NCBI RefSeq assembly: GCF_002915575.1
Contig: NZ_PQGD01000025.1
Coordinates: forward strand, 1 to 64,000
Reading direction: 5' to 3'
Length of the DNA: 64,000 nucleotides
Origin: Superficieibacter electus
Lineage (GTDB): Bacteria; Pseudomonadota; Gammaproteobacteria; Enterobacterales; Enterobacteriaceae
The notes under the pieces were generated by a model that ran no database searches, had not been told where the DNA came from, and was given only the letters and a program-made list of their open reading frames with translations. The translations under genes and the position numbers were made by a program. Positions 7,627-15,349 of the stretch are shown here, one piece after another (the stretch's first letter is position 1; every line of letters starts with the position of its first letter).

Positions 7627-8578
7627 CTCACCCTTCTATAGCAAACGACGCATCAGCAGTATGACAGCGCTATCAAAAGCGCTGAACATCTCTCCTATCG
7701 AACTACTTAATCTAGCCAATCGTGCGGACCATATGTACCGACTCGCCAGCACGATCACTAAGCCTGACGGAAGTACGCGCCAGACTTGGGATGCATATGC
7801 ACCTCTAAAAAAAGTACAACGCAATATCAGGCGCAATATTCTTGATTACGTTGTTTATCCAGCATATTTGACTGGTAGTCTGAAAGGCTGTGATTATAAA
7901 GTTAACGCATCATTGCACGTTGGCGCAACGATTGTCATTAACGAAGATATCACGCGTTTTTTTCCGTCAACTTCAACCGCAATAGTGCAAAGCATATGGC
8001 GGTATTTCTTTGGCTTCAGTCATGAAGTAGCTGAATGTTTGACCAAGCTGACGACCCGGCAAGGGGAGCTACCTCAGGGTGCCATCACTAGTTCATTTCT
8101 GGCTAACCTGGCGTTTTGGAAAGATGAACCGGCACTGCAAGCCAGTTTTCGGGCAAGAGGAATAATTTATTCCCGCTACGTTGATGATATCGCCGTCTCG
8201 TCAGTAAACTTTCTTGATAAACCGGCAAAAACGAATGTGATAGCCTCGATTTATGGCATGCTTTCCAGGCACGGTTACCAGCCTAAACGAGCTAAACACG
8301 AAATCAGAACATCTGGGCAACGGATGGAAGTTACCAAGCTTTCGGTGAATTCAAAACCTGGTATCTCTTCCGCTAAGCAAAGTCAGATACGATCGGCAGT
8401 CCATCATTTGGAGCAAGCCATTCTTAGGGGCGAAATTATCGAGTTCGATAAGGGCCCTTATGCACAAACATTGGGACTAGTTCATTTATTGGCCAGATTC
8501 CATCCTGGCAAAGCAAAAAAACTTAAACAGCGCTTGCTTGCTCTTAAGAGTTCGGGGTGCACGAATATGTATACATAG
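7607..8578 (+). CDS. Retron-type reverse transcriptase (323 aa)
   Basis: A 323-residue RNA-directed DNA polymerase of the retron class, which copies a structured RNA into branched multicopy single-stranded DNA. Visible motifs: NASLH at 100-104, matching the retron-specific NAXXH of region X; EDITRFFPS at 113-121 with D114 as the first catalytic Asp; QGELPQGAITSSFLAN at 152-167; the YVDD box at 191-194 with the other two Asps; and VTKLSVN at 242-248 where most retrons have VTG. I chose the ATG at 7607, with GGAG 7 bases upstream, over earlier in-frame codons that overlap the Xre gene extensively. Length is normal for retron enzymes. It sits between the Xre gene and a large nuclease-STAND protein. 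The K in place of G in the VTG motif is unusual. Confidence 0.92.
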   Translation: MIHTPSDSPFYSKRRISSMTALSKALNISPIELLNLANRADHMYRLASTITKPDGSTRQTWDAYAPLKKVQRNIRRNILDYVVYPAYLTGSLKGCDYKVNASLHVGATIVINEDITRFFPSTSTAIVQSIWRYFFGFSHEVAECLTKLTTRQGELPQGAITSSFLANLAFWKDEPALQASFRARGIIYSRYVDDIAVSSVNFLDKPAKTNVIASIYGMLSRHGYQPKRAKHEIRTSGQRMEVTKLSVNSKPGISSAKQSQIRSAVHHLEQAILRGEIIEFDKGPYAQTLGLVHLLARFHPGKAKKLKQRLLALKSSGCTNMYT

Positions 8579-8618
8579 TGTAAGAACCAGGGCAAAAATT
8601 TTTTACTAAGGTGAAGGC

Positions 8619-11600
8619 GTGGCAATCTTTGACATTGAAAAGGATGAATTACTTCGGCTCTCCGATGCTCAGTTAGAAGAACTGATAGCTCGGCTAGCAG
8701 AAGCTGAAGTGGCAATACATGGTCATAGCCCTGCATGTGTAAATTGGTCTGGCTCAATTACAGCCCCTGACGGAGGGATTGATATCCATGTTCAGGTTCC
8801 AGTTGATCAACTGAAACCAGGCTTTCTCGTAAGGCCTAATACGGTCTTTCAGGCAAAGAAACATAAAATGCCAAAGGCTACAATTGAGAAGGAAATGGGC
8901 ACCGGCCAAACGCTTTCACCCATCATATCTGAACAAGCCAGAAAACAAGGGAGCTACATCATTGTCAGCCTGGGTGATGATTGCTCGCCCTCAGGAAAGG
9001 CGGATCGTCTCAAAGCGATGAGGGATGCAGTAAAAGATGATCCTAACAAAAGCAATCTTCATCTCGATTTCTACGACCGTTCCAAACTCATTCAATGGCT
9101 GCGCCAACATTCATCAGTCATGCTGTGGGTAAAAGGGAAGCTTGGGCAAGGGTATTCCGGTTGGCAACCCTACGGAGCCTGGAGCAATCCACCACAAGGT
9201 GTTACAGACACTTTAATCTCAGCCCCAGGCGTAACCATTACTTTACCATCGGGAAAGGGGCAAAAACTCAAAATTGATGAAGCAATTAACCCAATGCGAG
9301 CACTTATCCGTTCGACGAATAAAGCTGTTCGTATTACAGGATTGTCTGGTGTTGGGAAGACTCGAATCGTTCAGGCGCTCTTTGATGAAACTGTTGGAAC
9401 AGATGCGCTTGACCGGACAGTAGCTATTTATGTTGATACTGGCTATGAGCCAGTACCGTCGGCTACAGCAATGCTTGATAACCTGCTCGCTGAAGGCCGA
9501 CGAGCAATTATGATCCTTGATAATTGCCCATCAGAACTCCATGCTTCGCTTGCCAGCAAAGTATCATCCGCAGGGAAAGAAGTAAGTCTCATCACGATCG
9601 AATACGACATTAGGGATGACAAACCACAGACAACTGAGGTCATCCACATTGAGACAGATGGTCCGGAGGTGGCAGAGCAACTTCTTATCCGTCGCTTCCC
9701 TTCTATTGGTCAGAATAATGCCCGTCGGATTGCTGATTTCGCAGATGGGAATGCAAGAGTTGCTTTGGCTATAGCGGAAAGAGTGGAGGAAGGTGAGAGT
9801 TTAGCCCTACTTTCAGATGCGCAGTTGTTTAATCGCTTGTTTGAACAACGTAATCATCCCGACGGCCATTTACGGGAGCAAGCTGAAATATTGTCACTGG
9901 TGTATTCGTTCTCAATATCTAGTCCAGATGCAGCTACCGATGAACTGGAAATATTGGGTGCGCTCCCTGGGTATCCCAAAATCCAGTTATTCAAAACTGT
10001 TACGAAGTTGATGGAACGTCACGTTGTTCAGAAAAGATCCCACTGGAGAGCCATCCTTCCCCATGCCATTGCTAACAAGTTGGCAGCATCTGCACTTAAT
10101 AGTATTCCGATTGATCAACTTAGGACGACCTTTGAAGCTCCGGATCGACAACGATTATTGATGTCGTTCGCGCACAGGTTGGGACTATTGCACAGCCATG
10201 CTGTGGCTAAAGAGATTGTTGAAGCTTGGTTACAGCCCGAAGGGCTGCTTGGAAAAATAATAGACCTAGATGATGTATCGACACGCATTCTGAATTATGT
10301 CGCTCCAGTTGCCCCAGGAGCTTTGCTTGAGCGGATTGAAGAAACACTTGTTACGTCTAATTTTGAGCATTTTAAATCACGCTACAACCCACAACGAACA
10401 GCAATTATCAAATTGTTGCAGTTACTTGCATATGAATCGAAATACTTTGAACGATGCATTAAGCTCTTAATCCGTATCGCAGATCAGGAAAGCGCGAGCA
10501 ATAATTATGATTCGGCTCGAAATAAGATAAAGAGGTTTTTCCAACCTTATCTATCCGGTACCCATGCCTCTTTAGAACAACGTGTTGCGGTCATGAATGA
10601 ATGCATTGGTTCAAGTATGGCCGGACGTAGAAGGCTGGGGCTCGAAATGCTTGAAACTGCTCTCGGCGGACCACCGTGGACAGGATTCGGGATTAATGAG
10701 TTTGGTGCTCGGCCAAGAGATTATGGATTTCGGCCCAGCTACAATGAGCTTGTTGAGTGGCTAATCGCCTTCATCGACATTGTGGTGAGATTAGGAACCT
10801 CAAGAGTTCCCGAACTTGAAGACGATGCTCGGCTGATCTTAGCTAATAAATTTCGCTGGATTTGGCGTCAGGAAGGAATGAGGTCAAAATTAATTGATGT
10901 GGCTCGCAAATTACATGCCCATCGTCCTTGGGGTGAAGGCTGGAAAGCGGTCCGCTCAACAATTTACTTTTCCCATACCAAAAGAAATGACAACGAAGAT
11001 TTAGATCCTTTGCCGGAAGGACTTGTGACATTGGAACGAGAATTGGAGCCTAATGACTTGGTTCCGGCAGTCATGGCTTATGTACTCAGTAAGGGGCGTG
11101 ATTTTTGGGCGCTGAATGCCGATTTTGAGCGTGAGGGGCCTAACAAATTCATAAAAATAAAGGAAATACTTAACGCAAAAGCGTTCCAGTTAGGGCAAGA
11201 CTTTGCAGTATCCACGCATGAACTTGATGAATTAGGCCCTAATTTATTCTTACTAGATGGGATGCCCTATCGCGTCGAATTCGGTAAAGGCTTAGCTAAA
11301 GGAGCACCTGACCTACAAGTTTATTGGCAGAAACTCATCACTCAAATGAATCTACAACATAAATCTCAAAGTGATTTTTCTGTTATTCGAGGTTTCATAG
11401 AAGAGACGAATTCTATTGATAAAGCATTAGCGCAGGAACTGCTCGATCAGTGCGCACAACATTCCGAACTTCGATTCGGATTAGTCAACCTGCATCCTTG
11501 GCAGGAGTTTACTGAAATCGATCTGGATCGCTGCATGTCGCTTCTGGATGACTCTGACATACGGCCCCATATGTATGGGGCAATTCTGTGGGGTGAGCAA

Positions 11601-12470
11601 TTCTCTAATTTGCCAGAAAGTAGTGTTCTCGAGCTTGCTCAAAGGCTGCTGAGTAAACCGAATGGTGATGAAGTAGTATTGGAAGCACTGAGTATGAAAC
11701 TAGCTGATAAAGGAGATGCTGCGGATATACTAGGTCTTGCGCTACGAACGATCGGACTATCCGCTGCAATCCAGAGGTTCCGAAGAGATCACAAAGATCC
11801 CGGCGGATATCTGGATTATGCAATGGAACGTGTTATCGATGCCACATTGCGCTTCGATGGCAACGATGTTGAAAAGTTAGAATGGCTGAATACAATCTTC
11901 GCTGTTGTTGATGAATATTTTGGCTACATTTATTCTTTCGAAGACGCTATCGGTATCACCGCTGCATGGATGCCAAAAGAATTTCTCAGTCGCATTTTTG
12001 ATGGTACGGAAGATCAACAACAGAGGCGGCTGCATTTCATCAATTATGATGATTCACATCAGTCTCCTATTGCGAAAATCGATGTAGATCTTTTGATTGA
12101 ATGGTGCGGTACCAATAAAGATCATCAGGTTTGGGCTTCAGTCGCTTCAGGTATTAATCTATGGTCAAAAGACGGTGAGCAAAGTCCTCTTTGCTTGCAG
12201 GATGATGCACTGAGATTTCTAGAAGCCTCACCCGAGCCAAGAGCCGTCCTTGAGATCTTTGCCGAACACGTAGCACCTTCATCATGGTCCGGTAGTCGTG
12301 CGAACGTGATGCAACCCAGGGTTGAAGCGATAGGCCGGTTGGTCACGCACGAGCGTGCAGACATTTCTAAGTCGGCTAGAGCTGTGTATGAAAAACTGAC
12401 TAACTGGGTTGAAAAGGAAAAAGAACGTGAGCGATTGGAATATGAGGCATTGGAACAACGGTTTGAATGA
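8619..12470 (+). CDS. Nuclease-STAND ATPase, probable retron effector or Avs-like defence protein (1283 aa)
   Basis: A 1283-residue protein starting at a GTG with an AAGGTGAAGG purine tract just upstream. The N-terminus (1-170) fits an Mrr/Cap4-like PD-(D/E)XK nuclease: P50-D-G-G-I-D55 and a strand ending Q78-A-K80, with SYIIVSLGDD following. A P-loop NTPase comes next: Walker A GLSGVGKT at 241-248, Walker B AIMILDNC at 296-303, then helical winged-helix-like segments. Residues about 480-1283 look like a long alpha-helical repeat sensor. Nuclease + NTPase + helical repeats is the design of STAND immune proteins such as the Avs family. It begins 40 bases after the reverse transcriptase, same strand, so it may be the toxic effector that the retron controls. 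An independent Avs-type gene is the alternative. Confidence 0.82.
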   Translation: MAIFDIEKDELLRLSDAQLEELIARLAEAEVAIHGHSPACVNWSGSITAPDGGIDIHVQVPVDQLKPGFLVRPNTVFQAKKHKMPKATIEKEMGTGQTLSPIISEQARKQGSYIIVSLGDDCSPSGKADRLKAMRDAVKDDPNKSNLHLDFYDRSKLIQWLRQHSSVMLWVKGKLGQGYSGWQPYGAWSNPPQGVTDTLISAPGVTITLPSGKGQKLKIDEAINPMRALIRSTNKAVRITGLSGVGKTRIVQALFDETVGTDALDRTVAIYVDTGYEPVPSATAMLDNLLAEGRRAIMILDNCPSELHASLASKVSSAGKEVSLITIEYDIRDDKPQTTEVIHIETDGPEVAEQLLIRRFPSIGQNNARRIADFADGNARVALAIAERVEEGESLALLSDAQLFNRLFEQRNHPDGHLREQAEILSLVYSFSISSPDAATDELEILGALPGYPKIQLFKTVTKLMERHVVQKRSHWRAILPHAIANKLAASALNSIPIDQLRTTFEAPDRQRLLMSFAHRLGLLHSHAVAKEIVEAWLQPEGLLGKIIDLDDVSTRILNYVAPVAPGALLERIEETLVTSNFEHFKSRYNPQRTAIIKLLQLLAYESKYFERCIKLLIRIADQESASNNYDSARNKIKRFFQPYLSGTHASLEQRVAVMNECIGSSMAGRRRLGLEMLETALGGPPWTGFGINEFGARPRDYGFRPSYNELVEWLIAFIDIVVRLGTSRVPELEDDARLILANKFRWIWRQEGMRSKLIDVARKLHAHRPWGEGWKAVRSTIYFSHTKRNDNEDLDPLPEGLVTLERELEPNDLVPAVMAYVLSKGRDFWALNADFEREGPNKFIKIKEILNAKAFQLGQDFAVSTHELDELGPNLFLLDGMPYRVEFGKGLAKGAPDLQVYWQKLITQMNLQHKSQSDFSVIRGFIEETNSIDKALAQELLDQCAQHSELRFGLVNLHPWQEFTEIDLDRCMSLLDDSDIRPHMYGAILWGEQFSNLPESSVLELAQRLLSKPNGDEVVLEALSMKLADKGDAADILGLALRTIGLSAAIQRFRRDHKDPGGYLDYAMERVIDATLRFDGNDVEKLEWLNTIFAVVDEYFGYIYSFEDAIGITAAWMPKEFLSRIFDGTEDQQQRRLHFINYDDSHQSPIAKIDVDLLIEWCGTNKDHQVWASVASGINLWSKDGEQSPLCLQDDALRFLEASPEPRAVLEIFAEHVAPSSWSGSRANVMQPRVEAIGRLVTHERADISKSARAVYEKLTNWVEKEKERERLEYEALEQRFE

Positions 12471-12515
12471 AGGCTGATAGCCGCCTTGAGAGGAATTCTG
12501 TTTAAAGGAGAAATC

Positions 12516-13307
12516 ATGGAATCTGCACGTGATAAATATACCAGTGAGATTATTGAGGCAGAAGATCTTTGGTTACTTGATGTTGTAGATACGAACGGTT
12601 ACGTATGCTGGGGATGCGGAATTGAGATGTATCCTTCAGCCTGGCAAAAAGGTAGTAAGAAAAGACCGTCGTTTAATAAAATGCCAGGAAAAGAGCACAT
12701 TAACTGTGATGCTGATGCTGAAAATACAGTGGTTAAACAGGGACAGAAGAAAAGCGTCCGCCATATGCTGGACAGCGCACCGGGTTTGATGCCCGCAGGG
12801 TTAAAACTGATTGAACAACGACCAGTTATTGATCCTGACACTACTGATAGCGACAACAAACCCAGTCCCACACGCTCTACATCGTCAGCATCAAGCGAGG
12901 TAAATGCTTCAGCGCGGCAATCCCGCCGCCCGGTTAATGCTATTCGCCAGATTTGTAGGGCATTTATTCGCTTCCCATATGACCGTGGTATGTCACTAAA
13001 TATCCCTGGTATTGATGCCGATACTTACATGACTGTGTTTAAAAAAATTAAAGATCCGGTTCAGCCTTACCCTGAGCGCCGAGTTTTTTATTCGCAGTTG
13101 TTGTGGCAGAAATTTGAGCAAGACGAAAACCGAATTGTCATTCCGCTCTCGGGAGAATGGGCAAAAGACGAATCTGGTAAGTTTAAGCCCTCGCGTAGCT
13201 ATAAACTACACATTGAGTGGGGATACTGGTCAAAGGCTAAAAGGACTATGCTTTTGAAAATGTTTGTTGGAAGGCCGCTACTTGAGAAGCCACTTACTAT
13301 CACTTGA
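12516..13307 (+). CDS. Zinc-ribbon-like protein downstream of the STAND gene (263 aa)
   Basis: A 263-residue protein. The N-terminal 70 residues contain C31-x2-C34 and H61-x2-C64, spaced like a small zinc ribbon. A Ser/Thr/Pro-rich linker follows at about 105-145, then a C-terminal domain rich in Lys, Arg and Trp (for example RSYKLHIEWGYWSKAKRTML) with alternating strands. I chose the ATG at 12516 because AAGGAG lies 5 bases upstream; a longer frame from 12486 has no such site. It begins 45 bases after the STAND gene on the same strand and is probably the last gene of the operon. I do not recognise the family. A nucleic-acid binding role is a guess from the zinc ribbon and basic C-terminus. 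Confidence 0.65.
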   Translation: MESARDKYTSEIIEAEDLWLLDVVDTNGYVCWGCGIEMYPSAWQKGSKKRPSFNKMPGKEHINCDADAENTVVKQGQKKSVRHMLDSAPGLMPAGLKLIEQRPVIDPDTTDSDNKPSPTRSTSSASSEVNASARQSRRPVNAIRQICRAFIRFPYDRGMSLNIPGIDADTYMTVFKKIKDPVQPYPERRVFYSQLLWQKFEQDENRIVIPLSGEWAKDESGKFKPSRSYKLHIEWGYWSKAKRTMLLKMFVGRPLLEKPLTIT

Positions 13308-13393
13308 AGTCTAAATATGGTGGCACTTGCTACAGTAATCATTAACATGTCCACCGCTGCGGCCAAACTTCCAACCCTCATCAAAAACTGCCC

Positions 13394-13612
13394 TTAAAAG
13401 TTAAATAATTCTTTTATATCCACATCCAACCCTTTCCCCAAAACACTTATCACTTCAAGAGTCGGGTTTCTTACTCCCCTTTCAATACCACTTACATAAG
13501 TACGATCGAGGCCGCACTTGTCCGCAAATGCTTCCTGAGACAGACCTGACTGAAGTCTGAGTTTTTTTAGATGAGCGCCGAACTGCGCCTGGATGCTGGA
13601 TGTATTTTTCAT
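13394..13612 (-). CDS. C-protein-like HTH regulator, copy 2 (72 aa)
   Basis: A 72-residue Xre-type repressor made almost entirely of one HTH_3 domain, with LSQEAFADKCGLDRTYVSGIER and RNPTLEVISVLGKGL, the pattern of restriction-modification controller (C) proteins. It is a close paralogue of the 87-residue protein at 13652; the core DRTY-SGIERGVRNPTL is shared. A C-box-like operator lies exactly 38 bases upstream of its start, as for its paralogue. No methylase or endonuclease gene is adjacent. The ribosome binding site is weak, as for many C genes. It converges with the zinc-ribbon gene 86 bases away. Confidence 0.8.
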   Translation of the reverse strand: MKNTSSIQAQFGAHLKKLRLQSGLSQEAFADKCGLDRTYVSGIERGVRNPTLEVISVLGKGLDVDIKELFNF

Positions 13613-13649
13613 CCAGATAAAATGAACTTTCGTTGCCTATCAGACCACG

Positions 13650-13665
13650 GACTATAAGTCACATT
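13650..13665. promoter_or_regulatory. C-box-like operator upstream of copy 2
   Basis: GACT-ATA-AGTC followed by ACATT matches the GACTnnnAGTC pattern of C-protein operators. It overlaps the last codons and the stop of the 87-residue gene, so the site encodes that protein's C-terminal Cys-Asp-Leu. It lies 38 bases from the start of the 72-residue gene. Confidence 0.65.
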
Positions 13666-13915
13666 TAATTGATTCGGCTTCCTTTTCAGCGCCATCGTCA
13701 AACATGAATAAATGGCTGAGATCCATCCCCAGACCATCCGAAATCGTACTGATGACAATAAGCGTAGGGTTTCTGACGCCTCGCTCAATTCCGCTCATAT
13801 AAGTGCGATCGATGCCGCATTTATCGGCAAAAGCCTCCTGAGACAGGCCCATCTCACCGCGTAGCGCCCTTATTCTGTTGCCCAGTACTTTTTTGATTGA
13901 TCCCGTCTTATCCAT
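13652..13915 (-). CDS. C-protein-like HTH regulator, copy 1 (87 aa)
   Basis: An 87-residue Xre/C-protein-like repressor. Residues about 8-68 form the HTH_3 domain (MGLSQEAFADKCGIDRTYMS and RNPTLIVISTISDGL), with an acidic tail DDGAEKEAES. A GAGGAG tract abuts the ATG. Together with the 72-residue neighbour it looks like a tandem duplication of gene plus operator. It is divergent from a Ner-like gene, and two operator sites lie between them (13953-13968 and 13988-14003). C proteins usually activate then repress their own promoter and time the expression of a restriction enzyme; here the regulated partner is not evident. Confidence 0.82.
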   Translation of the reverse strand: MDKTGSIKKVLGNRIRALRGEMGLSQEAFADKCGIDRTYMSGIERGVRNPTLIVISTISDGLGMDLSHLFMFDDGAEKEAESIKCDL

Positions 13916-13952
13916 CTCCTCAGCATCAATCTTTGTCGTTTATCGGTCCACG

Positions 13953-14003
13953 GACTATAAGTCACATAAAAAGCGTGTTAGCATACATATGTGACTCATA
14001 GTC
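13953..14003. promoter_or_regulatory. Paired C-box operators in the divergent promoter region
   Basis: GACTATAAGTCACATA (13953-13968) and TATGTGACTCATAGTC (13988-14003) form a 16-base inverted repeat with one mismatch and a 19-base spacer. Each arm contains its own GACTnnnAGTC box, the C-protein consensus. The left arm is 38 bases from the minus-strand repressor start; the right arm is 19 bases before the Ner-like ATG. Both genes are therefore likely controlled by the same protein. Confidence 0.7.
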
Positions 14004-14022
14004 AACGACAGAGGCAAAAGAA

Positions 14023-14298
14023 ATGACTAAAAAAGACTGGCACCCCGCCGATATCATTGCCGCCCTGCACAAGCGCGGCACCAGTATGGCGAAACTCTCG
14101 CGGGAAGCGGGACTGGCCTCATCAACGCTGGCGAACGCCCTGAGCCGACCGTGGCCAAAAGGCGAGTGGCTGATTGCCATGGCGCTTGACGTGCATCCAT
14201 CAGCGATCTGGCCGGGGCGTTATCTCAACACCGCCAATAAACGTGAACCGAGAAAACCACTTCACCCGATGGCAACCACCGTAATCCCCGGGCCGTAA
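14023..14298 (+). CDS. Ner/Nlp (SfsB)-family DNA-binding protein (91 aa)
   Basis: A 91-residue protein of the Mu Ner / SfsB(Nlp) family of small winged HTH regulators. The signature runs KKDWHPADIIAALHKRGTS, LSREAGLASSTLANALSRPW and a GEWLIAMALDVHPSAIWPGRY ending, which is typical of the family. AGAGG sits 8 bases before the ATG. Ner of phage Mu represses early transcription; host homologues act on sugar genes. Here it shares a divergent control region carrying C-box-like sites, so it may belong to a small phage-derived regulatory module. The next gene is the bapA adhesin a kilobase away, which it could influence, but nothing shows this. Confidence 0.85.
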   Translation: MTKKDWHPADIIAALHKRGTSMAKLSREAGLASSTLANALSRPWPKGEWLIAMALDVHPSAIWPGRYLNTANKREPRKPLHPMATTVIPGP

Positions 14299-15137
14299 CG
14301 ATCTGCACTGCGGATGCCAGGACGCACTAACCAGAGCATCTGACAGGAAAGTTAATTATCCATACCAAACCACCAGCATGCATCATCACGCTAATCGCAG
14401 GTGGCCGCCGCCCTGCCCGGCCACTCGCGATTCATATTCGAACCTTCCACAGCAATCAATTGAATCCCCGGTAGTTCATAATTATTTCGCTCTCACTCAA
14501 CCTGCACAGAAATTATATAAATACACCGGGCTTTTGTTTTTAATCCACACTCATTATATCCATACCAAAGTCATTAAAATCCAAATAATAAACCATAGTT
14601 ACCATCTAATAAAAGTGAATGAGATTCATTTGTATAACCAGGCATTATAAAATCACCCTGTTATTGCAGATAAACTATAACCCTATGTTCTTTACGACAA
14701 TACTTATCCATTATCAGTATATCAATTCATCCCCTGCGCAATTTGCTATAAACAAAATGGCTCTGCCAAAGCCTTTCAGATACCGCAGAACAGCCAGAAC
14801 ATAACCTGCACCCGTTTCAGGCCGGGACCTCTGCTGCCCGCCCTACCGCCGCGCTCCCCGCTCAGACGTAGCGTCATCAATAACCCGAAATTAGTTAAAA
14901 AAGCGCGCCGGAAGTGCACCACGGCGGATACCATCAAAAAGGCTAATACAAACAAGGTGCTTCTGTTTTTCTTACCCTTTCCCCCATGTTGATCGCCATC
15001 ACAAAAACCCCCTATTAATTAACCAACCTACAATTTGCTGTAGGCATCCTTAATTTGCGCTTTTTTTTAGTTCTGGCTATATCATTAATAAGCCAGACGG
15101 GAAAAGCATCCGTGAGGAGTACACCCTTTATTCGAGC

Positions 15138-15164
15138 GCCCCTAAAAAATGTTTTTTCAGGGGC
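15138..15164. promoter_or_regulatory. Strong hairpin in the bapA upstream region
   Basis: GCCCCT-a-AAAAA pairs with TTTTT-c-AGGGGC: 11 bp around a single A/C mismatch with a 3-base loop. It lies about 185 bases before the bapA start. It could be a terminator protecting bapA from upstream transcription or a leader RNA structure. Confidence 0.5.
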
Positions 15165-15302
15165 CCAAAATTAAATACCTTTATATAACCACTACCTCTC
15201 CATTCGGGAGGCAGTATTACTTGCGAAACGTTAATAAATAACGGTGAGAAACTATTTAAAAATAGCATCTCTGCCGCGGCGATCTTTTACCTGTAATTAA
15301 GG

Positions 15303-15324
15303 GCGACGCGAAAAAAGGCGTCGT
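15303..15324 (+). promoter_or_regulatory. Leader hairpin just upstream of bapA
   Basis: GCGACGC (15303-15309) pairs with GCGTCGT (15318-15324) around an A-rich loop. It ends 25 bases before the ATG and about 10 bases before the GGGAG ribosome binding site, where a structure or RNA-binding protein could affect translation. Confidence 0.4.
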
Positions 15325-15349
15325 TCATATCTGCTGGGAGTAAGAATCA

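Larger units (their letters stand above)
14299..15349. other. Long AT-rich region upstream of bapA
   Basis: No credible gene is visible in this 1.05-kb stretch. It holds a 6-bp stem CCTACA/TGTAGG (15027-15044), a strong hairpin at 15138-15164 and a leader hairpin at 15303-15324. Adhesin genes of this type are controlled by many regulators (CsgD in Salmonella bapA), and an AT-rich kilobase is a natural H-NS and activator target. I could not mark a confident promoter. Confidence 0.45.

Noticed and set aside
13394-13915. Considered as a full restriction-modification system because of C-protein-like genes.
   Set aside because: No methyltransferase or endonuclease gene flanks them; the neighbours are a zinc-ribbon protein and a Ner-like regulator.
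14378-14804. Two short plus-strand frames in the bapA upstream region.
   Set aside because: Composition is that of AT-rich non-coding DNA and no start signal is present.
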